Made by a program: the position numbers and the translations under genes
Notes under the pieces: model-generated
The model's database searches: none
Told to the model about the DNA's origin: nothing
What the model saw: the letters and a program-made list of their open reading frames with translations, nothing else
DNA from: JAGXTF01 sp044224315
Lineage (GTDB): Bacteria; Bacteroidota; Bacteroidia; NS11-12g; UBA955
Assembly (NCBI GenBank): GCA_044224315.1
Contig: JBGAKR010000001.1
Span: 930,001 to 994,000, forward strand
DNA: 64,000 nucleotides
Reading direction: 5' to 3'
In this document: positions 6,877 to 16,941 of the stretch, one piece after another
Layout of the letters: every line of letters begins with the position of its first letter
Position numbering within the stretch: the stretch's first letter is position 1

Positions 6877-9800
6877 TTACTGGGAAACGATAACCTTTTG
6901 CATGAATACACTGCTATTCTTGTTCTTCACGGCAACAAAGTATATTCCATCAGAGAATTCAGTCAGATCTATCTGCAATTCTTTCTCACCTGAAGCCATT
7001 CTAAAGTTTTTTACCACTCTGCCATATGCATCGGTGATTTGAATATCTGCTGCATCGGTAATAATATTTCCAGATCTGATGACGGTAAATATACCATTAT
7101 TAGGGTTGGGGAAGAGCGAATATTTAATTTCTCCCGGCGCCGTTTTTGTTCCGGCGGAACATGTTACCCGAATTTTCAATCTGCAAATACATCCACTGGG
7201 CAAAGTAATTTCATAAAAATGATCCACGTATCCGGCCACCATGCTGCAACAAATTTGCACAGATGATTCATGAAGTACTTCTGGTGTAGGATTAATTGAG
7301 GAGTAATGTGTTATGTTAATTGGGCTACCCAGCGGTAATTGACTAAAACATGGCATAGCCGTCTGGAGATTTACCCAAACACATTCTTTAATTGCGAGCT
7401 CTATAGGTGGAATTTCTTGAGCCAAATAATTAACACGAAGCATAAGTATACACAGAGAGCAATTTGAAGGATTATAATATGTAAATTCAAAAAATTGTGC
7501 CCCAGGAATAGAACCTGCGTAGGTATAATCTACCTGCACGCCAGGGTCATTGAAATGACAATCCGGACAATCGGCAGGATTGGGAACAAAAGACTCGGGA
7601 TGGAAAATAGTACCGCAGGGAATTTCGATGGTTTCAGTACAATTTACCGGTGCAGGAGGATTGACTCTTGAGACAACCACAGTTTCAATACTTGTTAGGC
7701 AGCCATTTATGTCATAACCATAGAATTTATGAGTACCTATACCCAGAGAAAACGGTGCTAAAGCATTATAGGTTGTGCCATTGAAAGTATAATGCGAGCC
7801 TACATATTGGGGGGTATACGAAATTGTATTCAAGGCCGGATCGCATATAGTTTTTGGTACCGTTTTTTCGATAATTTTTACCACCACTTCTTTACAAATT
7901 TTCTTTACACAATTATCCAATGTCACAATAAAACAAACGGTATAAACACCGTAACCACTATAAGTATAATTGGCATATACACCCCCTGCGGCGGCTCCAT
8001 CTCCAAATGTCCAACTGGGGTTTCCAGCTCCGGTATAGTTCGAAACAACTGTGATTGTTTTATCACAAATTGATACAGTGAAATTGACATTTGTTAATTC
8101 GGCGCAAGGATCCTTTTGTTTTGGATCACCAAACTCCTGATCATCTAAACAACAATGATCATCAAAAAATACTTCACCCATTGTAAATGTAGGTGAGGTT
8201 CCGCTCAGTTGGGGGTTAACTTCAGTGAAGTCAAGGTCTGCGAATAAATCTGTTATACCGGAAACATTAACATTTATATTTTCTGAACATGTAGAATTGC
8301 CATCAGCATCGGTATGAACCACTGTATGAGCAAAATATGGGTAATTGCTTGTGGTTAAATCGGATGCGGTATTCATGATTGTATAATTATTATTTCTAGA
8401 TAAAATTAAATTACTCTGATAATAATTTGCACGTACCTCAAAGTAATAACGCTTTGCGGGCAAGGATGAGCGGAGAGTGCCGTCATTATCGTTGATAAAA
8501 ATCAGCGCAGGATAAATGTATGGACCAACACTCGCATTTGGAGTATAATGCGTAAGAATCGCATATCCATCTGCACCGGATGTATTTGCCAAATGCTCAA
8601 TATCTCTACCTGCATATATATGCTCAGCCCCATTAGCCTGATACCCTTTTGCCCATGTTCTGCCAAATGATGTGTTCACTTTCATCGCAATTACATAGGA
8701 ACCCGAAGAAGAAGATAAACTTCCGGTAAATACATAACCTCCGGTCTTTGCTTTTATTAAAGAACTGGCTGTAAACTTACTTCCAGTTGGATTACTTATA
8801 CCGGAAGAATTAATATATTTTGAATATAACGATTGCCCATCTATATCAAAACTTAGCATAAAAATGTCGGCATGATCAAACACATAACATGAATAGGAAT
8901 TTATGTTGCCAATTGCCACATATTTTTCTGCTCCCGGAGTGTTGTCGTATATCAAATCCTTAATTTCAAGTTCTTTTGAATAGGCAGAACTGCTGTTATA
9001 ATTATGCTCATAGGTATGCTCCCAAATTTGAGTTCCACTCAGATTCAATTTCACTATTGACAACCATGATTTATAATATTGAAAATTTATGTTGCTTAAG
9101 GAATTTCCAACTCCAATAATTCCGTCTACTATCCCGTTTGAATTATATGCCTTCGCCAATCTCATTATGGAGTTTTTACCATTGGCCGCTGTAATAACAC
9201 TTCTCCAACCAAATGTTCCATCATCTGCAAATTTCAGAATTTGTGATTTATCCCCAGCCGCATCAAACGAAATATATACATTATTTTGGTGTTCAAGAAT
9301 ATCGAAATACTGGCAGTCTTTGGGCACAATATTCTGCAGGGTTTTAGTCCATAATATTTTACCTTCTTTTGTGGCCCTGGACAAGTAAATATGATTGTCT
9401 ACTCCAAATTGAGTTTCAACCACACCCAAGGTCATTATATCATCATTTTGCAGTTCTATTTGTTTGGCTGGATGGGACTGTAAAGCAGTATTATTACTGT
9501 TGTACATTGAATATTTCTTTTCAAATAGCCCGCCTGTTGCAATGCACAAATCATCACATCTTTCATTTATAGTGAATGTTTTTGTTACTACACATCCATT
9601 GTAATTTACAACACAGGTTAGAGTATAAGTTGCTGAAGATGTAAGATATCCAAAATCAATCAATACAGTCCCGTCATCGGGATAAATGGTAGGCCCGCCG
9701 GGAGATATAGACCAGGCATACGTGACATTCATATTGTCAGGGTTGCTGATTTTATATTCTATAAACCTGTCAGCACAACTCACTGTGCCTGGGCCAGAAA

Positions 9801-10596
9801 TAACTCCATTATAAGTAAAAGAAGTGTTTTGAGTAAAATTAATAATATTGGTAAATGTACAACCATTTGCCAAAGTTGTAAGGGTGTATGAACTTGCTAC
9901 AGGTATGCAAAATTGTCTTTGTCCACCCGATACCCCATCATTCCATGTAGAGGAGTAAGTTGTAGTTGCAGGAAAAGGTCTGAAATTCAAAATATCATAA
10001 TCATAACATGGATCTTGGCAAGTTAAAGTCTGGTTTTTTGTAATTGAATTTATCGATTTTCCAATGGTCAGAACATTTTGTAAAAAAAAGCAACCTGTTT
10101 GTGTATTTGTAACTTCTGCAGCAATAATATTTTGACCGCACTTAAGTAAATATTTATTTACCGTTCTGCTGTCAATAAGGGATCCTCTGCCGGTAAATCC
10201 ACTTACTATTTGTACCCCATTTAACCAGATTGTTACATCGTCATCGGCAAGTACCATATTGGTAACAGTTGATATTGTATTTACATCAGTAATTGTAAAT
10301 TTTGCCATTAAATACATGGTAGAAGGGTTAGTGGTTGGTGGCAGTGTACTACCCGTAAATCCGGGTTTCAATAATTTTTGCGCGGTCGAATTAATCGTAA
10401 CCGTGCCGCACGTCACGGCATTAGGGGTCACCCAGTTCGTGGTAGGCCATGTATTTTGCCAACCGGAGGCAGGCGTCCCCATGGGATTGTACACAATCCA
10501 GTCAACCGTATTGGTTTCTAACGTTAAGGGTTGACTTGTAGCTGCCTTTGTAATAAATACCAGACAGATGATTAGAATGAATTTGAGCTTTTTCAT
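6877..10596 (-). CDS. Large secreted T9SS cargo protein with PKD-like domains
   Basis: The start is set at 10596, where MKKLKFILIICLVFITKAATSQ forms a signal peptide; the upstream frame (MQKMIRIKKKIN) lies in the predicted leader. The 1239-residue protein has an N-terminal beta-sandwich of about 180 residues. A middle region has repeated short beta-propeller-like phrases (a Kelch/WD-like or bacterial beta-propeller fold is possible). A PKD-type domain with WTFGDGAAAGG follows, then a Cys-rich stretch. The C-terminus is a type A sorting domain (YSLFPNPNNGIFTV ... DLTEFSDGIYFVAV ... KVIVSQ). The sorting domain sends it through the type IX secretion system to the surface or medium. No catalytic motif is seen, so adhesion or surface coating is more likely than enzymatic activity. 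It has its own promoter and terminator. Confidence 0.85.
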   Translation of the reverse strand: MKKLKFILIICLVFITKAATSQPLTLETNTVDWIVYNPMGTPASGWQNTWPTTNWVTPNAVTCGTVTINSTAQKLLKPGFTGSTLPPTTNPSTMYLMAKFTITDVNTISTVTNMVLADDDVTIWLNGVQIVSGFTGRGSLIDSRTVNKYLLKCGQNIIAAEVTNTQTGCFFLQNVLTIGKSINSITKNQTLTCQDPCYDYDILNFRPFPATTTYSSTWNDGVSGGQRQFCIPVASSYTLTTLANGCTFTNIINFTQNTSFTYNGVISGPGTVSCADRFIEYKISNPDNMNVTYAWSISPGGPTIYPDDGTVLIDFGYLTSSATYTLTCVVNYNGCVVTKTFTINERCDDLCIATGGLFEKKYSMYNSNNTALQSHPAKQIELQNDDIMTLGVVETQFGVDNHIYLSRATKEGKILWTKTLQNIVPKDCQYFDILEHQNNVYISFDAAGDKSQILKFADDGTFGWRSVITAANGKNSIMRLAKAYNSNGIVDGIIGVGNSLSNINFQYYKSWLSIVKLNLSGTQIWEHTYEHNYNSSSAYSKELEIKDLIYDNTPGAEKYVAIGNINSYSCYVFDHADIFMLSFDIDGQSLYSKYINSSGISNPTGSKFTASSLIKAKTGGYVFTGSLSSSSGSYVIAMKVNTSFGRTWAKGYQANGAEHIYAGRDIEHLANTSGADGYAILTHYTPNASVGPYIYPALIFINDNDGTLRSSLPAKRYYFEVRANYYQSNLILSRNNNYTIMNTASDLTTSNYPYFAHTVVHTDADGNSTCSENINVNVSGITDLFADLDFTEVNPQLSGTSPTFTMGEVFFDDHCCLDDQEFGDPKQKDPCAELTNVNFTVSICDKTITVVSNYTGAGNPSWTFGDGAAAGGVYANYTYSGYGVYTVCFIVTLDNCVKKICKEVVVKIIEKTVPKTICDPALNTISYTPQYVGSHYTFNGTTYNALAPFSLGIGTHKFYGYDINGCLTSIETVVVSRVNPPAPVNCTETIEIPCGTIFHPESFVPNPADCPDCHFNDPGVQVDYTYAGSIPGAQFFEFTYYNPSNCSLCILMLRVNYLAQEIPPIELAIKECVWVNLQTAMPCFSQLPLGSPINITHYSSINPTPEVLHESSVQICCSMVAGYVDHFYEITLPSGCICRLKIRVTCSAGTKTAPGEIKYSLFPNPNNGIFTVIRSGNIITDAADIQITDAYGRVVKNFRMASGEKELQIDLTEFSDGIYFVAVKNKNSSVFMQKVIVSQ

Positions 10597-10670
10597 ATTT
10601 ATTTTCTTTTTTATGCGGATCATTTTCTGCACTCACCCATAATTGAGCCGCAGATTAACTACCGGAATTA

Positions 10671-10704
10671 CAAAATTAATCCAGCTAAAAATGCTACTAA
10701 ACAA
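10671..10704 (-). promoter_or_regulatory. Promoter of the T9SS cargo gene
   Basis: Minus-strand -7 box TAATTTTG (10671-10678) with a -33 TTG at 10702-10704, spacer 23 bp. It predicts a leader of about 65-70 bases before the ATG at 10596. Confidence 0.5.
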
Positions 10705-11179
10705 GAAAATTCTGAACGCAGCCAAAAACTGCATAAGCGTATAAAAAAACTAAATAACCGTAACATTTATTGTTTAACTGTTTAACCGTCTTCAGTTTTC
10801 ATTATTGCTTATCCAATTGATAAACGTCCAATAATGGCGCCTAATTCCGGCCATCAGTGGCTTCAAAACGACAAATACGATTATCATGGAAAAAGACTAA
10901 CCATACTGCTCGTATCATTACCCTCCAAAGGTGTATTTTTGAAAATATAGAGTTTCAAAACAAATTAAATTGTATATAATATTTATTATGGAATTCGGTA
11001 TTTATCCATTTTTAATTGGATACTATTTCAATATTTTTTAATTCCGTTAGCTTAATAATTCCCCTCTCTAAATTTAAGAAATGTATTGAAAATAAAATAT
11101 TATTCATTCTAAAATTACCCTTCCATATTAAATTTTACAATTCAAGTGTACAGGTATCCCATATATCCAAAAACGCTTA
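10705..11179. other. AT-rich intergenic region, no gene recognised
   Basis: About 475 bases between the T9SS cargo promoter and the end of comM. I see no tRNA cloverleaf, no long inverted repeat and no frame with coding character. One 66-codon plus-strand frame (11016-11216) runs into comM antisense and is not convincing. A clear terminator for comM was not found. Confidence 0.5.
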
Positions 11180-12730
11180 CTACCCGCCCCAATTCTCCCG
11201 ATCCAGACTGCGGTAGTGAATGGCTTCGGCAAGGTGCTCAATGAGGATGGTTTCAGAGCCAGCCAGATCGGCAATGGTGCGGCTTACCTTTAGTATGCGG
11301 TCGTAAGCCCTGGCACTTAGGTTGAGCTTTTGCATGGCCGCTTTTAACAGCGTTTGCCCAGCCTGGTCAATCTCGCATACTTCCAATACCTTGTTGCTGG
11401 GCAGCATGGCGTTTGAATAAACCCCGTTCCAGCCCTCGTAGCGGTTGTGCTGAATCTGCCTGGCTTTTTCTACCCGGGCCCGCACTGCAGCACTGTTTTC
11501 GGTAGGACGGTTACGGGTGGTAAGCTCATCAAAACTCACCGGTGTTACCTCTATATGGATGTCGATCCGGTCTAAAAGCGGACCCGATATTTTACTCAGA
11601 TAGCGGTTTACTACGCCCGGTGCGCAAACACATTCGCGGTCGGGGTGGTTATAAAAACCGCAGGGGCAGGGGTTCATACTGGCCACCAGCATAAAACTGG
11701 CCGGATATTCAACCGCCCACCTGGCCCGTGATATGGTAACCTTGCGTTCTTCAAGGGGCTGGCGCATTACCTCCAATACCGTGCGTTTAAACTCGGGCAA
11801 CTCATCTAAAAACAGCACGCCGTTATGGGCCAGCGAAATTTCACCGGGCTGGGGTTGAGTACCGCCTCCTACCAGGGCCACATCGCTAATGGTATGGTGG
11901 GGCGAACGGAATGGCCGCTGTGATACCAGTGAAGAACTAGCCCCGAGCTTGCCGGCCACCGAATGAATTTTGGTAGTTTCCAAAGCTTCGTGCAGCGACA
12001 TAGGAGGCAAAATGGTAGGTAATCTTTTTGCCAGCATAGTTTTACCTGCACCCGGCGGACCAATAAGAATAATATTATGCCCACCGGCACTGGCTATTTC
12101 CATGGCCCGCTTAATATTTTCCTGGCCTTGCACATCGCTGAAATCAACCTCATAGGCATTGTGGGCTGCTTCAAAATCGCCTCGGGGATCGGCATATACG
12201 CGGGGAATTTCGCGTCGCCCATCCAAAAATTCAGCCACCTCGCGCAGGTTCTGCACCCCATATACTTCCAGGTCTTTTACAATGGCAGCTTCACGGGCAT
12301 TGTCCAGGGGCAGAATAAAACCCTTGAACTTGTCTTTTATGGCTTGCAGGGCAATGGGTAATGCCCCTTTAATGGGCAATACTGCACCATCCAGGCCCAA
12401 TTCGCCCATAATGATATACTCCTCCAAGGCATTGGCCCCAATTTGAAAGGTAGCTGCCAGCATGCCAATGGCAATGGGCAAATCGTAAGCACTGCCTTCC
12501 TTGCGCAAATCGGCAGGTGCGAGGTTTACCACTACCTTTTGGCGAATGGCTTCATAACCCGAATTTTTAATTGCCGCATCGGTGCGAAAGAGGCTTTCTT
12601 TAATGGCACTGTCGGGCAATCCGATTACAAAATTTTTGAACTCTGTGGTGGTTGCACCCGTGTTTACCTCCACCGTAATGCGCGTAGCATCCACGCCATG
12701 AACGGCGCTAGCATAACCTTTAACTAACAT
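11180..12730 (-). CDS. comM: YifB/ComM-family AAA+ ATPase
   Basis: The 516-residue protein has the family's three parts. An N-terminal ChlI-type (Lon-like) domain is at 1-170, an Mg-chelatase-type AAA+ core has Walker A GPPGAGKT at 224-231, and the C-terminal lid is about 400-510. A Cys cluster, NPCPCGFYNHPDRECVC, sits in the core as in other YifB proteins. ComM is a hexameric helicase that promotes branch migration during natural transformation in Gram-negative bacteria. The same role in Bacteroidota is inferred, not shown. It follows gldH by 14 bases on the same strand and is probably co-transcribed from the gldH promoter. Confidence 0.92.
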   Translation of the reverse strand: MLVKGYASAVHGVDATRITVEVNTGATTTEFKNFVIGLPDSAIKESLFRTDAAIKNSGYEAIRQKVVVNLAPADLRKEGSAYDLPIAIGMLAATFQIGANALEEYIIMGELGLDGAVLPIKGALPIALQAIKDKFKGFILPLDNAREAAIVKDLEVYGVQNLREVAEFLDGRREIPRVYADPRGDFEAAHNAYEVDFSDVQGQENIKRAMEIASAGGHNIILIGPPGAGKTMLAKRLPTILPPMSLHEALETTKIHSVAGKLGASSSLVSQRPFRSPHHTISDVALVGGGTQPQPGEISLAHNGVLFLDELPEFKRTVLEVMRQPLEERKVTISRARWAVEYPASFMLVASMNPCPCGFYNHPDRECVCAPGVVNRYLSKISGPLLDRIDIHIEVTPVSFDELTTRNRPTENSAAVRARVEKARQIQHNRYEGWNGVYSNAMLPSNKVLEVCEIDQAGQTLLKAAMQKLNLSARAYDRILKVSRTIADLAGSETILIEHLAEAIHYRSLDRENWGG

Positions 12731-12744
12731 AATAAATTAAAAAT

Positions 12745-13215
12745 TTAATAAATTTTAGAACTCTTATAAACCTTTAAACCTATATCCGACACAGAGGTCA
12801 GTTTTTCATCCCGCATGTTCTGGTTGAACTGTAGGGTATACTTGCCTTTTTTGAATTTTACATTCTGGAGAAAAAACTGTCGGTAGCTAATCAGATTAGA
12901 TTTGCCATCGCCCAGCCATTTTCCGGTATTGTCTGATAATTGAATCTGAAATTGATTTTTTACAGAAGAGTTTGGACCATCTATGGTGTACAACAGCCAC
13001 AGATTGCTATACTTATAGCTGCCGGTAATGCGCAGTCCGCACTCCAGATTGTACAAATAACTCGAATCTTCAATGGTAAAGGTAAAGGTGCGTGCATCGT
13101 TCCATCCCCAGCCATCCGTAGGGATTTCCTTAAATTCATCCAGAATTTTTCCCTTATCAACACTACAAGCATTAAAAATTAAAACCCACAATAAAACCGG
13201 TATTATCCTTCGCAT
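12745..13215 (-). CDS. gldH: Gliding motility lipoprotein GldH
   Basis: The start is set at the ATG at 13215 (MRRIIPVLLWVLIFNAC), which gives a lipoprotein signal with the lipobox cysteine at residue 17; the longer frame only adds ten residues in the promoter region. The mature protein of about 140 residues is a single beta-rich domain with the GldH pattern: an aromatic-rich first half with YNLECGLRITGSYKYSNLW, then a jelly-roll-like second half. GldH is required for gliding in Flavobacterium johnsoniae and is among the Gld set tied to type IX secretion. This suits the T9SS cargo genes elsewhere in the window. It probably heads a two-gene operon with comM. Confidence 0.85.
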   Translation of the reverse strand: MRRIIPVLLWVLIFNACSVDKGKILDEFKEIPTDGWGWNDARTFTFTIEDSSYLYNLECGLRITGSYKYSNLWLLYTIDGPNSSVKNQFQIQLSDNTGKWLGDGKSNLISYRQFFLQNVKFKKGKYTLQFNQNMRDEKLTSVSDIGLKVYKSSKIY

Positions 13216-13232
13216 TTCTTTTAAATCAGTTT

Positions 13233-13266
13233 CAAAAATATACAAAGCGTTTCAATTTGCCACCAA
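13233..13266 (-). promoter_or_regulatory. Promoter of gldH-comM
   Basis: Minus-strand -7 box TATTTTTG (13233-13240) with a possible -33 TTG at 13264-13266, spacer 23 bp. The box lies 17 bases before the gldH start at 13215 and supports that start over the longer frame. Confidence 0.45.
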
Positions 13267-13301
13267 TTTTTATCAAACCGTTTGCATCCGATTATTTTTT
13301 T

Positions 13302-14342
13302 TTAATTACCGAGACCCGATTCATACATATCCAGTCTTTTATGAATCAATGCCAGCAAGGTATCTGTTCCATCAAATAAAAATACGGGTTGGGTATAAGT
13401 ATAATAAACGGGCAAATCGGGTGGTAAAATGTGTTTCATGCGCATAAAATCTTTGCGTGTGGTTAAAATTGCCTCAGCCTGATGTGCTGTAAGTGCAATC
13501 TGCCATTGCTCGATATCTTTGGCATGAAATGCCCGATGATCGGCATATGAAAAGTATTGGGCCACTTTATAATCCCTACCAGCCCAATGTAAAAACGGAT
13601 GATTGTTTGCCAGTGCAGATACGAGTACTACTTTTTTTTCTGTTGCCAAAGTCTCACCCTTGAAATTAACCGGAATTGCATTGTCATATGCGGCATAAAA
13701 AACGGGTTTGCCAAATGGCATCAGTTCGCGGTATATATCCAGGGCATGGGCCCCATCCAAATCTGCCGGGCATTTACTTATCACTATTGCATCCGCATCT
13801 TTAGCCGCACTTGCAAATTCGCGTAAACGCCCCGAGGGCATCGGAAAATCGCGGGTAAACAATTGCCTGTATTCCGTAAGCAGAAGGTAAAAATCACCCT
13901 TCAATTTTAAATGCTGATAGGCATCATCCAATAATACCAAATCCGTTTGCGGGTACAAATTTTTTATTCCTTCAATTCCAGCAATTCTGTTTTCACATAC
14001 AAAATTGGGAATATTTTTATTCAGTGCTTGTCGCATTTCCAAGGGCTCATCTCCATATTCACTGGCAATGCCATCTGATTTTACTTCAAAAAAACCGCTA
14101 GTTTTTCGCCCATAACCCCGTGATAATATTGCAAGTTTTAATTGCGCCCCCAGCTCATTAGCCAACCACATTGCCATAGGGGTTTTACCTGCTCCACCCA
14201 CCTGCAGATTGCCTACAATCAAACTTTTAATTGAGCCTTGCTTGCGTTTAAATATACCCGTTAAATAAAATCCACGGCGAAACCACAAAATGCCTCCGTA
14301 TAAGTATGCGAATGGGAGTAATATGTATTGCCACCATTTCAT
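13302..14342 (-). CDS. lpxK: Tetraacyldisaccharide 4'-kinase
   Basis: The 346-residue protein matches LpxK in length and layout. An N-terminal membrane-contacting helix (WWQYILLPFAYLYGGILWF) is followed by the Walker A variant GNLQVGGAGKTP at residues 44-55 and the DDAYQHLKLKGD segment. LpxK uses ATP to phosphorylate the 4' position of the lipid A precursor at the inner membrane, so the organism makes lipid A. The start ATG overlaps the stop of the upstream SGNH hydrolase (ATGA, 4 bases), which suggests translational coupling in a three-gene operon that begins at the metallo-hydrolase. Confidence 0.93.
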   Translation of the reverse strand: MKWWQYILLPFAYLYGGILWFRRGFYLTGIFKRKQGSIKSLIVGNLQVGGAGKTPMAMWLANELGAQLKLAILSRGYGRKTSGFFEVKSDGIASEYGDEPLEMRQALNKNIPNFVCENRIAGIEGIKNLYPQTDLVLLDDAYQHLKLKGDFYLLLTEYRQLFTRDFPMPSGRLREFASAAKDADAIVISKCPADLDGAHALDIYRELMPFGKPVFYAAYDNAIPVNFKGETLATEKKVVLVSALANNHPFLHWAGRDYKVAQYFSYADHRAFHAKDIEQWQIALTAHQAEAILTTRKDFMRMKHILPPDLPVYYTYTQPVFLFDGTDTLLALIHKRLDMYESGLGN

Positions 14343-15442
14343 TTTTTGGATTGAATTTTTTTACCCCAATTTTCGAAAATTATATTGGCCATTTTCTCGG
14401 CCCCTTTGTTTGTGTAATGAAAGAAATCGTAATAATTTTCAGAACTGGCCTTTAATTCGTTTGCAGCATCTACAACTGTAAAATGACTTTGTTCACTGTG
14501 CGGTTGGGTATCAACCCCGTTCATAACTTTGGTACCTTTATTGTACCAATTGAGTTTGGCGGCATATTCCAATGCACATTTGTCCTCAAAAAGAAGGTTG
14601 CCCAAATACCTGCCTGTAACCACATCCACATTGTCACACAGCATAGATGGTTGGGTAATAAATACTGGCAATGCACCTGCCTTAAGGCAAAGTTTGGCCA
14701 GTGTATCCAGCCGGTTTAGATATGCAATAGCCTTCTTTTTTTGCACCGAATTATGTAGATACAGATTAAAGTTTTTTTCCCAACCTGTAGTATCGGCCAC
14801 AGGCCATGTTTTAAAATCCACAGGCTTATGTCCCATGCCCATTTTTGCCGCATCTCTGCTGCGTTTCCAACTGAGATATAAATTAAACAATTCGAAATTC
14901 TCTAAAAATCTTTTTTTATTATTTAAATGATAATTTTCATATAAATTCAAACCATCCGCTGCCACATCATTACAACCAATTAAAAATACTACATAGTCGG
15001 GTTTAAATTTAAGCAAATGGTCGCGCAGTAAAATTATATGTCCAAAGGTGCTATGCCCATCCAATCCGGCATTATTTACCCAGGCATTGATACCGGCACT
15101 GTTTAATTTTTTCATTAGCAAAGCAGGCCAATCTTTGCCATCACCCAGGTAAAAACACTCGGTAGTGCTGCCGCCTACGCAAAAAATACGCACCGTTTTT
15201 GGGTCTTTTGGTAGCTCGGGTCCGCGAAAACCCATGCTGTTTTTTTGGTGTATTATATGAGCATCCAGCCCCGGTATTTTTACATCCTTAAATTCGTATT
15301 TAACATTGGCGGGCAATACGATTTCATTACCTCGAACCCTTGATTTAAATGGATTATAGATATGCAGAACAATTTCAGCCAATACCAAAGCAATGCCTAA
15401 ACCAACACACAATGCCAGGATATTTTTGACTGTTTTTCTCAC
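14339..15442 (-). CDS. Membrane-anchored SGNH/GDSL hydrolase
   Basis: The 367-residue protein starts at GTG (15442) with a single N-terminal hydrophobic segment (residues 6-28), a signal anchor or uncleaved signal. All four SGNH blocks are visible: GGSTTECF with nucleophile Ser92, Gly in NNAGLDGHST, Asn158 in IGCNDV, and the Asp339-x-x-His342 pair in DFFHYTNKG. Such enzymes are esterases or acyl-hydrolases acting on polysaccharide acetyl groups or lipids in the periplasm. Its position directly upstream of lpxK, with 4-base overlaps on both sides, suggests an envelope or LPS-related substrate, but that is inference. Confidence 0.8.
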   Translation of the reverse strand: MRKTVKNILALCVGLGIALVLAEIVLHIYNPFKSRVRGNEIVLPANVKYEFKDVKIPGLDAHIIHQKNSMGFRGPELPKDPKTVRIFCVGGSTTECFYLGDGKDWPALLMKKLNSAGINAWVNNAGLDGHSTFGHIILLRDHLLKFKPDYVVFLIGCNDVAADGLNLYENYHLNNKKRFLENFELFNLYLSWKRSRDAAKMGMGHKPVDFKTWPVADTTGWEKNFNLYLHNSVQKKKAIAYLNRLDTLAKLCLKAGALPVFITQPSMLCDNVDVVTGRYLGNLLFEDKCALEYAAKLNWYNKGTKVMNGVDTQPHSEQSHFTVVDAANELKASSENYYDFFHYTNKGAEKMANIIFENWGKKIQSKK

Positions 15443-16869
15443 ATTTCTAAAATATACTCTTTGCCTTTCTGGGGAATGATAACAGGTGCAAATTTAATAT
15501 CTGAAGCTAGAATCTGCATTTGATCGGCATCACCGTGCACCAGGAATATCCCCTTCGTAACGCCATTTACCGAGGCCTTCATATACTTCAGCAACCCATT
15601 GTGATCGGGGTGTGCACTAAATGCATCGGTTCTGTAAATATCGGCAAATACAGGGCGTTTCTTGTAATTAATTTCAACAAAATCCTGCCCTTGCAACAAT
15701 CGATGTCCGAGGGTTCCTTCGGCACAAAAACCCGCAATTAAAACTGTATTATCCCGGTGCCCGATATTATTACGAATATGCATCTGAATGCGCCCCCCTT
15801 CTACCATGCCAGCAGCCGAAATAATTACGCAAGGCTCGGGCAAAACACTCAGTATTTCACTCTCCTTTTCGTCTTCAATTACATGCAACAATGGAAAGTC
15901 GAAAAGTGTACCGTATTTCTTTTGAAAAGCATGGGCTTCTTCATTCAAAAATTCCATGTTGTGCTGGTACACCTTAGTGCTTCGAATGGCCAGCGGGCTA
16001 TCGGTAAATATTTTAATATTGGGTAATTTTCCTTCCCTGAATAATTTGTGCAGTGTAAAAATAATGGCCTGGGTTCTGCCAACGCTGAATGCCGGAATAA
16101 CCAGTTTGCCTCCTTTTTCCACGCATGTTTCCATTACATGTTTCAGCATTACAGTACCAGCATCATCCGCATCGGTCATGTGGTTGCGGCCGCCATAGGT
16201 ACTTTCACTGATGAGGTAATTTACAGCACCCATGGGCACCGGATCGGGCACCAATTTAGAATTGTAATTTCCCAAATCTCCGGTAAAACCAATGCTTGAA
16301 GTTTTGCCGTTGTGTGTAACATGCAAAATTGCACTGGCCGCGCCAAGAATGTGGCCTGCCCCCAGAAATTCAACCTCCAGTTCTTCATTATAACGGTAGC
16401 GGTTATTGTACTCCAGGGTTTGTGCCATATCCAGCATATCCATTATATGTTTGCGGGTATACAGCACTTGTGAATTTACATCGGAATGTGTTTTTGTTTT
16501 TTTTCCCCGGCGGTGATTTTTTTGCTTATTTTTCTGGCTTTTTGCCGCCTCCATGCGTTGGATATTCAAGCTATCCTGCAACAAATAATCACTTAATTCA
16601 AGCGTAGGTTGGGTGCATAAAATTACACCCGAAAAGCCTTGTTTTATCAGATTTGGTACGTTGCCACTATGGTCAATATGAGCATGGGTAAGTATCAGCA
16701 GATCGATGGATTTGGGGTCGAAAGGAAAATTCTTATTCCGGTCTTCAAATTCATTTCGCTTCTCATAATCAAGACCGCAATCAATTAATACGCGTGTGCC
16801 ACCCGGAAGCTCGAGCAAATGCTTACTTCCCGTAACTTGTTGTGCGGCACCCCAACACGTCAGTTTCAT
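15439..16869 (-). CDS. Metallo-beta-lactamase fold / beta-CASP nuclease family protein
   Basis: The 476-residue protein begins with the metallo-beta-lactamase fold. The zinc motif THAHIDHSG gives His62, His64, Asp66 and His67, with further ligands expected at the DLGNY segment. A beta-CASP domain occupies the middle (PAFSVGRTQAI), and the C-terminal RMMBL region includes DAFSAHPDH and VHGDADQM. This is the layout of CPSF73-like RNA nucleases. A Lys/Arg-rich insert of about 25 residues lies near residues 105-130 (KNKQKNHRRGKKTKTHSD) and could bind nucleic acid. It heads the operon with the SGNH hydrolase and lpxK, and its TGA overlaps the next GTG. An RNA substrate is inferred from the family. 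Confidence 0.85.
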   Translation of the reverse strand: MKLTCWGAAQQVTGSKHLLELPGGTRVLIDCGLDYEKRNEFEDRNKNFPFDPKSIDLLILTHAHIDHSGNVPNLIKQGFSGVILCTQPTLELSDYLLQDSLNIQRMEAAKSQKNKQKNHRRGKKTKTHSDVNSQVLYTRKHIMDMLDMAQTLEYNNRYRYNEELEVEFLGAGHILGAASAILHVTHNGKTSSIGFTGDLGNYNSKLVPDPVPMGAVNYLISESTYGGRNHMTDADDAGTVMLKHVMETCVEKGGKLVIPAFSVGRTQAIIFTLHKLFREGKLPNIKIFTDSPLAIRSTKVYQHNMEFLNEEAHAFQKKYGTLFDFPLLHVIEDEKESEILSVLPEPCVIISAAGMVEGGRIQMHIRNNIGHRDNTVLIAGFCAEGTLGHRLLQGQDFVEINYKKRPVFADIYRTDAFSAHPDHNGLLKYMKASVNGVTKGIFLVHGDADQMQILASDIKFAPVIIPQKGKEYILEM

Positions 16870-16941
16870 TTCGCGAAAATAACCCTATTTATCCGAAATA
16901 CAGTACTATAGGCCAAACTGCACGGCTGGTGTGGCTTTCAA

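Noticed and set aside
11016..11216. 66-codon plus-strand frame in the intergenic region
   Set aside because: AT-rich, hydrophobic low-complexity product that runs into comM antisense; no start signals.
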